Shown here in pieces: positions 7,910 to 12,500 of a stretch of DNA of 12,500 bases. The position numbers were made by a program, and so were the translations under genes. This stretch comes from Cristatella mucedo (lineage: Eukaryota > Bryozoa > Phylactolaemata > Cristatellidae). The stretch's first letter is position 1. Each line of letters opens with the position of its first letter. The notes beneath the pieces were generated by a model. That model did not search any database. It was not told where the DNA came from and saw nothing but the letters and a program-made list of their open reading frames with translations. The stretch lies in assembly GCA_009760855.2 (NCBI GenBank), contig WPIO01000106.1:637501-650000 (forward strand), read 5' to 3'.

Positions 7910-8100
7910 GTGAGAAGCGAGATGCTGACACGATAGACGGTCTGAAAAAACTCTCTTTGACTCCTTTGAGGAGGCAAGGTGCTCGCTTCTCACGCGCCGA
8001 GGTCGCGGGTTCGAATCCTGCAGTGGGCGATCCTTAATTGCCAACTGCAAGTTGGTGGCGATGGCCACTAAGGCTCTTCCGTCGCTATACAACAAATAAG
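7910..8100 (+). mobile_element. tRNA-derived SINE fragment
   Basis: A near-ideal tRNA T arm lies at 8005-8021: stem GCGGG/CCTGC, loop TTCGAAT, containing the Pol III B box GGTTCGAATCC at 8008-8018. Upstream, CTCGCTTCTCAC (7982-7993) resembles an anticodon arm with loop TTCTCAC and anticodon CTC, but its stem is imperfect. No D arm, A box or acceptor stem can be drawn, so it is not a working tRNA gene. Non-tRNA sequence with a CCAACTGCAAGTTGG hairpin (8041-8055) follows, as expected of a SINE body, and the TTTAT-rich stretch near 8268-8325 could be its tail. Family and exact ends are unknown. Confidence 0.5.
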
Positions 8101-8267
8101 GCTGTTAAATCAGCTAAGATTTTTCGAGCCCATGCCGCCACGAGCCTCACTTTGTCTTTATGCCGCTCTTATCGGCAGCTCTTGCAGAAATCGAGGAACG
8201 AGGCACTCGCTCTGCGACGACTGATTGCTGTTAACATCAGGCAGTGGTCCTTCTGCGTGATATTTCA

Positions 8268-8328
8268 TCTTTTTATTTCTATATTATTTATTATTTTATA
8301 TTTTTATTTAATTTTATTTATCTTTTGA
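8268..8328. repeat. AT-rich TTTAT/TTATT tract
   Basis: About 60 bp is almost only T and A in irregular TTTAT units. It may be the A/T-rich tail of the upstream SINE or of another retroelement. Confidence 0.6.
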
Positions 8329-8362
8329 TAGTATGATCTCGTTGCCTTTCTCCTCTCGTATG

Positions 8363-8454
<92 letters not shown>
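8363..8454. repeat. (CT)n microsatellite, about 46 units
   Basis: This is an uninterrupted CT run of about 92 bp. It abuts the third copy of the family T retroelement tail, where the upstream half of that element would be expected. Confidence 0.95.
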
Positions 8455-8456
<2 letters not shown>

Positions 8457-8465
8457 GTCATTCCC

Positions 8466-8555
8466 CACTTTTTCTTATTACAGGAAATGTAAAGTGCCCA
8501 GAAAGAGATTCAGTTCTCTGTGGGCACTATAACAAATGTATTATTATTTTTACTA
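8466..8555 (+). mobile_element. Retroelement 3' tail, family T copy 3
   Basis: TTTCTTATTACAGGAAATG, TAAAGTGCCCAGAAAGAGATT and the following TGTATTATTATTTTTACTA align with the second halves of copies 1 and 2. The part upstream of the ACAG block is missing and is replaced by the CT tract. AGTGCCCA (8493-8500) pairs perfectly with TGGGCACT (8521-8528), with AGAGA/TCTCT inside, making a strong stem-loop just before the ATT tail. This copy looks the least decayed of the three. Confidence 0.6.
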
Positions 8556-9074
8556 CGGCCCTCTGTCTTATGTATTCCTTCGCTACGATGTTGTCCACGA
8601 ACGTCACGCGTGAGGTCTCCGGCACCCCTCGTGAATGCACGTCTATGCTCGTTCGAGTGCCTGCCCATGCAGAGACGTAAGACGCCCGAAGGCTTCAGCT
8701 TTGGATAGGCCGTGCTGCCACTCACTACATCGAGACGCGGCACGGCGACCCGTGTCCTTGCTGCCAGCAGCCGCCAACAGTATGCTGGCGCCTGCAGGCA
8801 CCGACTCTCGGGTCAAAGCGCCGTGCTTCGCGGCCGTCTCACTCGGTGGACGCGCTCGGCGGCCTTGGCACTTAGCAGCACCTGTTGTAGCTTTGAAGCA
8901 TTTCAAGGTGCAGCGTCTGCGGCGGCAGCGGACGCGGCCACTCGTGACGAGCCGAGGCACCGAGCGGCGTCGGCGAGCTTGCTTGGCCCAGGGCCTCTGG
9001 CCCGGGCCGGCTCCCCCACCCCAGTGCACGTCCCACGGCTCGTCCGGCGTTCGATCGGCTGCAGAAGCAGCTGC

Positions 9075-9695
9075 ATGCAGCTCCCTCTGCCGGAGCAGCT
9101 ACTGCATACAGGGCGCTGTTTGAGCAGTGCTAGTTTCACAAACAAGCTAACCAGCCGCAATGCGTGCCTAAGCGGCTTCCTCAAAATGAAGCCTTTCAAT
9201 GGCTCGGCTGGGTTCAATTGCAGACGAACGTCGCCGAAGAGTCGAGAAAGGACCTCATTAGTAGCAGCAGCCGACACTCCTCGAGCCATCGACCGACGGC
9301 AGCAGCCGACGCCGACGTCACGCTCGACTGGACCGACATCGTCGGCTGCTGCCGGAAGTCGCAGCAGCAGCCACCTCCCTTCGGCCCAGCCTTCCACGCT
9401 CGCCCCACGAGCGCCGGCGGCCGCGAGGGCTCGCTGTAGCTGCTGCTGCTGCTGCTGGTGCCACCGGACACCAGTACCTGCGGCTGAGGAGGAAGAGCGG
9501 GCGGCGGCGGCCCAAGCTGGCGGCCGGCCGCACAGCGCCCCGTCATCCGACCAGGCGACTATCGCCACTCGGCAGCCGAGTCTGGGGGGGCGGGGGGGGG
9601 GGGGGGGGGGGGGGCGGGCGGGGTCCGTCGGTCGCTCTTCTGCCTCCTCCCTGGTCGCTTCCCCTTCGGCTTTCGTCCCGCCCGAACGGCGTTGA
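9075..9695 (+). CDS. Hypothetical Ser/Ala-rich open frame, 206 codons
   Basis: An ATG at 9075 (SCMQLPLPEQ context) starts a frame ending at TGA 9693-9695. The frame is also open upstream to 8712 but without an earlier ATG. A second ATG at 9186 has an A at -3. The product would be rich in Ser, Ala, Arg and Gly, with a Cys-rich run from the GCT repeat at 9439-9456, an EEEE run, and poly-Gly from the G-run at 9592-9614. It could be a disordered N-terminal exon such as transcription-factor genes often have. However, a 221-codon frame is open on the opposite strand and nothing is recognisable, so I lean towards a compositional artefact. Confidence 0.12.
   Translation: MQLPLPEQLLHTGRCLSSASFTNKLTSRNACLSGFLKMKPFNGSAGFNCRRTSPKSRERTSLVAAADTPRAIDRRQQPTPTSRSTGPTSSAAAGSRSSSHLPSAQPSTLAPRAPAAARARCSCCCCCWCHRTPVPAAEEEERAAAAQAGGRPHSAPSSDQATIATRQPSLGGRGGGGGGGRAGSVGRSSASSLVASPSAFVPPERR
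9439..9456. repeat. (GCT)6 trinucleotide run
   Basis: Six GCT units occur here, reading as poly-Cys or poly-Leu on the plus strand and poly-Gln on the minus strand. Confidence 0.85.
9584..9620. repeat. Homopolymer G tract (7 G, C, 23 G)
   Basis: Seven G, one C and then 23 consecutive G (9592-9614) are followed by CGGGCGGGG. It can form G-quadruplexes, and the length is likely to be unreliable in sequencing. Confidence 0.9.
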
Positions 9696-10239
9696 CCTTG
9701 GCTTCGGCGCTCGGACAGAAAGAGGAAGGCGGGAACAGTTCGATTTTTCCCGCTCTACACGCACGCAGACGAACGGTAGCTCGACCGCGACGCAGAGCCG
9801 TCTAGGCGAGGCGAGCTCGCGGCCGTCTCAATCTAGATGCGCGATGTCGACCCACTCCTGGCTAGCCCTCCCACTCTGACGCAGAGAGGCAAGGGCCCCC
9901 CTTAACCAGGACGCTTGCTTAAGAGGGAGCAGAGGACCGCCAGTTATCGCGAGCGCGCCCAGTGCCAGTGTCCGCCGCCGAGGCGCCGCCACGCAACGGC
10001 GTCTCAACGGCGGCCGTGCGCGGCGGCGGCCGTCGTCGTAGCAGGCTCGCTGCTGCCCCAGCACAGGCGTCGCCGAAACCCCACAGCTCGGCGTCTCGGC
10101 CGGACTCGAGTTCGCGTCCGCGACGGGCGATGCGAGCGTGGCATCGGCACCGCTACATGAACTTTCAGCACCGGCAGATGCGCCGAGTGCGAGTCCGCCG
10201 GTGCTTAGATCTCGGCACCCCGCTCGAGGCGGCCCGAGA

Positions 10240-10252
10240 CCCCCCCCCCCCC
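10240..10252. repeat. Homopolymer C tract (13 C)
   Basis: Thirteen consecutive C. A second run of 10 C lies at 10933-10942. Confidence 0.9.
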
Positions 10253-10390
10253 GCCCGAGCCCCTCCCAACTTTCGGCTCCCCTGCGCCAATGGGCTTTGA
10301 ACGCTCGGGCCTTTGCGAGTGGATCGCTGCACTACTCGGTCGCCGCGCCTGCGAACGGAGAAGAGACGGCCTGCTTTTCGCCGCCGCCGC

Positions 10391-10432
10391 CGCCGGAAGC
10401 GATCGACGCTAACGCTTCGAGCGCTTCCGGCG
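10391..10432. promoter_or_regulatory. 11-bp inverted repeat carrying two ETS-like sites
   Basis: CGCCGGAAGCG (10391-10401) and CGCTTCCGGCG (10422-10432) are exact reverse complements 20 bp apart. Each contains CCGGAAG, the core bound by ETS-family transcription factors that is common in CpG-island promoters. An overlapping direct repeat, CGACGCTAACGCTTCG at 10404 and CGACGCAAACGCTTCG at 10433, adds to the local structure. No transcript start is identified nearby. Confidence 0.25.
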
Positions 10433-10646
10433 CGACGCAAACGCTTCGGCGCACGAGTCGGTTTAATTCGCTTCGCCTTCGAGCTTCCCGCGCCCGCGGC
10501 CAGCTGGCCGAGCTGGCCGAGCTCGCCGCGACGAATTGAGTCCGTAGGGGAGACGGTCCGACCTCGCTCAAACGAGTGGCGTCGCGCGCGCGCGAAAGAG
10601 AGAGAGAGCGAAACGGCCAACGCTATCGCAAAGACTCCACTATCTG

Positions 10647-10650
<4 letters not shown>

Positions 10651-10680
<30 letters not shown>
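10651..10680. repeat. (GGC)10 trinucleotide run
   Basis: Ten GGC units encode poly-Ala or poly-Gly depending on frame. Such runs are common in 5' regions of GC-rich animal genes. Confidence 0.9.
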
Positions 10681-10682
<2 letters not shown>

Positions 10683-10776
10683 AGATGCGCCGGGCTTGTG
10701 CGGCCCTGCGGCGATGCGACCGTTCTAATTGCCCGGCGGGAGGTCGGCTGGTGCTGCCCGCTCATGCGAGTCCCGC

Positions 10777-10804
10777 CGGCGGGTGCTCGCGCGAGCGCCC
10801 GCCG
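10777..10804. repeat. 28-nt palindrome
   Basis: Bases 10777-10790 pair with 10791-10804 with a single T-G wobble, including the exact core GCTCGCGCGAGC. It could extrude as a cruciform. In DNA this GC-rich, chance pairing is possible. Confidence 0.8.
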
Positions 10805-10910
10805 CGACTAGCTGTCGCACGGCGGCGACGGTCGCTGGCCGGACGCGAACGCCGGTCGCGACTCGCTGTCGCACGGCAGCGACGGTCGCTAGCCGGATGC
10901 GAGCGCCGGC
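10803..10910 (+). repeat. 54-bp tandem pair
   Basis: Bases 10803-10856 repeat at 10857-10910 with six substitutions. In a plus-strand frame with an ATG at 10684 this reads as two 18-residue Arg-rich repeats (RLAVARRRRSLAG-type). Three of the six changes are synonymous in that frame, which does not argue for selection. The frame continues to a TAG at 11252-11254 but is very Arg-rich and I do not call it a gene. Confidence 0.8.
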
Positions 10911-11259
10911 CGCTGGTTCGTCGCGCGAGCAGCCCCCCCCCCGCGCGCTGGCGTACGGCGCTCGACTTGGCGCGCCGCCGACGCCACCGGACTAGAGAGC
11001 TCGATGCGCCGGCGATGTTACCTCTGGCGCGAGGTCGCACAGCGACGGCCGCGGAGAGATCGACGCAGCGACTCGGCGAGACGAGCGAGAGCGAGCGAGC
11101 GCCGCCGGGCGGCAGCGTAGCGCCAACGCAGGCGCGGTCGGCTATCGCGCGCGCGCGTGGGCGCGCCGCCGCGGGCGACGTAAAATCTAGAGCGACAGCG
11201 ACAGCGGCCACGCGGACGAGCGGCGGGCGTAAAGGCGACGCCGAGCACGAGTAGCGGCG

Positions 11260-11270
11260 GCTCACCTCGA
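11260..11270 (-). other. Strong splice donor consensus GAG|GTGAGC
   Basis: Read on the minus strand, ATCGAG|GTGAGCC matches the metazoan 5' splice site consensus MAG|GTRAGT at all but the last base. It falls directly after the Leu-rich signal-like segment. Confidence 0.45.
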
Positions 11271-11320
11271 TACGTGGATTCCGCAGTCGGCGATAGGAGA
11301 AGGAGCAGCAGCAGTAGCAG

Positions 11321-11356
<36 letters not shown>

Positions 11357-11461
11357 CGGGGACGAGCGCCTAGCTGCCCCGGCGACGGCGGCGGCGGCTG
11401 CGGTGGCGACGACAGCGGCGGCGGCTGTAGCCGCGACGGGCGACGGGTGCGGCAGCATCAT
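11266..11461 (-). CDS. Candidate first coding exon of a secreted or membrane protein (signal-peptide exon)
   Basis: On the minus strand, two consecutive ATGs (11461-11459 and 11458-11456) start 65 codons that end at CGAG|GTGAGC, a near-consensus splice donor (GT at 11265-11264). The intron would be phase 1, the usual phase after signal-peptide exons of extracellular proteins. The sequence begins MMLPHPSPV. It then has an Ala/Val-rich stretch (residues 9-30), RR, a ten-Ser run from (GAC)10 on the plus strand, and PLLLLLLLLLSPTAES (47-62), which looks like the hydrophobic core and cleavage region of a signal peptide. An in-frame TAA near 11553 bounds the frame upstream. The second ATG has A at -3. 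Caution: the Ser, Leu and Ala blocks are trinucleotide repeats that read as homopolymers in any frame, and the plus strand reads poly-Asp here. No downstream exon is identified, and no protein family can be assigned. Confidence 0.35.
11325..11354. repeat. (GAC)10 trinucleotide run
   Basis: Ten GAC units on the plus strand, read as ten Ser (TCG) codons in the minus-strand candidate exon and as poly-Asp on the plus strand. Confidence 0.9.
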
Positions 11462-11641
11462 CCGGCGGCTGCACGGTCTAGTCAACGGAGAAAAGCCACC
11501 GACGAGGCCCAGTGTCGCCCGGTGTGGCCGCTGTCTCCGCCGTCCAGTTTAACTACTCGCTGCGGCGTTAATGAGCAGAGGCATGGCCATCGTGGATACA
11601 GCACATCTACAGGAAGAGCCCCCCGCGACGCGACCTGTCCC

Positions 11642-11648
11642 ATAAATA
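11642..11648 (-). promoter_or_regulatory. TATA-like TATTTAT upstream of the candidate exon
   Basis: The minus strand reads GAGTATTTATGGG about 180 bp upstream of the proposed ATG. An AT-rich TATA-like word in otherwise GC-rich DNA could set a start site near 11615. This is weak, as CpG-island promoters often lack TATA boxes. Confidence 0.15.
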
Positions 11649-11957
11649 CTCGGGCGATAAGAGCACACAGGCTGAAAGCCACCCGCTGCCGGCGCCGCGC
11701 GATTCGTCAGGCACCCATCGTGAGGGCGGGGTAGTAACTCGGCCCCTCCCCTCGAAGAGATACTGTACGCTCGGCGGCCGCGGGCCGGTCTGCGAGCTGC
11801 GCTTGGTGGCCACGTGCCCCGCTATCGTGCTCACCGTTTTGACCATCCGGCACGCGCTCGTGCGCTGCGGCGCTCGTGCGCTCGTGCGGGACTCTAAAGC
11901 GCAGTCGCATCAGTCAGCTCGACCGCGTCGGCGTCGATCTCGCTGCCGGTTCTGCGG

Positions 11958-11995
11958 CAGCGGCGGCAGCGGCCTCGGCGCCGCTGCCGCCGCTG
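11958..11995. repeat. Perfect 16-bp GC hairpin, 6-nt loop
   Basis: CAGCGGCGGCAGCGGC (11958-11973) is exactly complementary to 11980-11995, with loop CTCGGC. It lies about 500 bp upstream of the candidate minus-strand exon, in possible promoter or 5'UTR sequence, where such a stem could affect transcription or translation. Confidence 0.85.
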
Positions 11996-12059
11996 GGCTC
12001 GCCAATGCGGCGCCTCGTAGCGTCGTCCTGCGGCCGCTAGGCGACGCTGCGCCCGCCCG

Positions 12060-12078
12060 CCCCCCCCCCCCCCCCCCC
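12060..12078. repeat. Homopolymer C tract (19 C)
   Basis: Nineteen consecutive C preceded by CGCCCGCCCG. It is G-quadruplex- and i-motif-prone and its length may be unreliable. Confidence 0.9.
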
Positions 12079-12477
12079 GTGCGCACCACCGCTCTTAGTC
12101 GGCGCACGGGACGTCGAACTGGGCGCTGTAGCGAGCGAAGCCCCCAGCGGATGGGGGGTCGGTAGAAAGTGTGCCCTGGCGCGAGTGAGTGGACATCGTG
12201 CGAGCAGACAGGCGCTAAGCGGCATTGAACCGACGGGCAAGAGATCGCTTCGGGACGCGCGCCGCCCGGCGATTCTTCGATCTTCCGGTTCTGGCTACCT
12301 TCAGGCAAGGTCAGCGTGTGGACCCTTCTCGGCCTAACCCTGGCCCTGCCCATGCGCCCGGGTCACGGGCTGAACAGCGGAATAAGGGGGAAGGGGTTCG
12401 TGGCTGGCAGATCGTCTGCGCATGCGTCAGCGAGTGCTCGGCTGTCAGCTAATACGGCGTCCAGCCAAGAACACTGC

Positions 12478-12493
12478 TCATAGCTGGCTATGA
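12478..12493. repeat. Short hairpin at the right edge
   Basis: TCATAG CTGG CTATGA is a 6-bp stem with a 4-nt loop, flanked by a GAACACT direct repeat. It is too short to assign a role. Confidence 0.5.
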
Positions 12494-12500
12494 ACACTAT

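Larger units (their letters stand above)
8700..12460. other. CpG-island-like GC-rich region
   Basis: From about 8700 the DNA becomes strongly GC-rich and keeps frequent CpG dinucleotides, with GC-box-like CCGCCC/GGGCGG words, GC hairpins and runs of GGC, GAC and GCT. This is how unmethylated promoter and first-exon regions often look in animals. Many open frames on both strands arise because stop codons are rare in such DNA. Apart from the minus-strand exon at 11266-11461, I cannot support any of them with confidence. Confidence 0.7.

Noticed and set aside
7970-8035. Functional tRNA-Glu(CTC) gene
   Set aside because: Only the T arm is good. The anticodon stem is imperfect, and there is no D arm, A box or matching acceptor stem, so a SINE fragment is more likely.
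7724-8095. Minus-strand 123-codon frame containing QDSNPRPR
   Set aside because: That peptide is what the reverse complement of a tRNA B box gives when translated; it reflects the SINE, not a protein gene.
10313-11254. A 313-codon plus-strand frame, the second-longest in the window
   Set aside because: It starts at TTG, is extremely Arg/Ala-rich, crosses (GGC)10 and C runs, and overlaps open minus-strand frames. The pattern fits stop-poor GC-rich DNA.

Overview
This window looks like nuclear DNA from an invertebrate animal. It has no compact operon-like gene packing. Instead it carries degraded non-LTR retrotransposon pieces, long (CT)n and (TA)n microsatellites, and a CpG-rich block of about 3.7 kb on the right. 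A GDKSFSSAGPRLWNSLP-type end of a LINE reverse-transcriptase protein, together with ATT-rich LINE/SINE-style 3' tails, fits many metazoans such as arthropods, cnidarians, molluscs and lancelets. I cannot name the species. No complete gene can be supported.

Layout. Positions 1-1030: a short unrecognised open frame at the left edge, then a LINE remnant (about 564-1030) whose 5' edge is a perfect 19-bp hairpin. Positions 1031-3120: small hairpins, two copies (1632-1828 and 2976-3117) of one retroelement 3' tail, and between them a perfect two-copy tandem duplication with a 168-bp period (2161-2496). Positions 3120-4620: intergenic sequence with a GGA/GGT purine tract, short trinucleotide runs and a long (TA)n block. 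Positions 4620-6740: a moderately GC-rich stretch with a second copy of the LINE 3' region (5266-5386) and an unexplained 233-codon open frame (5490-6191). Positions 6740-8560: two large (CT)n tracts on either side of a tRNA-like SINE fragment (T arm at 8005-8021), then a third copy of the retroelement tail (8466-8555).

Positions 8700-12460 form a CpG-island-like region with many trinucleotide repeats, GC hairpins and homopolymer runs (23 G, 19 C, 13 C). The best gene candidate in the window lies here on the minus strand: a first coding exon (11461 down to 11266). It starts at an ATG, encodes 65 residues with Ala-, Ser- and Leu-rich blocks that resemble a signal peptide, and ends at a strong GAG|GTGAGC splice donor in phase 1. 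If real, it is the 5' end of a gene for a secreted or membrane protein. The CpG-rich DNA to its right would then be promoter and 5'UTR, and most or all of the window to its left could be a repeat-filled intron 1. This is an inference. Most long open frames in the GC-rich part arise from stop-poor composition and repeats.

I found no convincing new biological system. The observations most worth following are the signal-peptide exon, the 168-bp duplication, the perfect hairpin at the LINE edge, and the stem-loop shared with paired changes by two retroelement tails.
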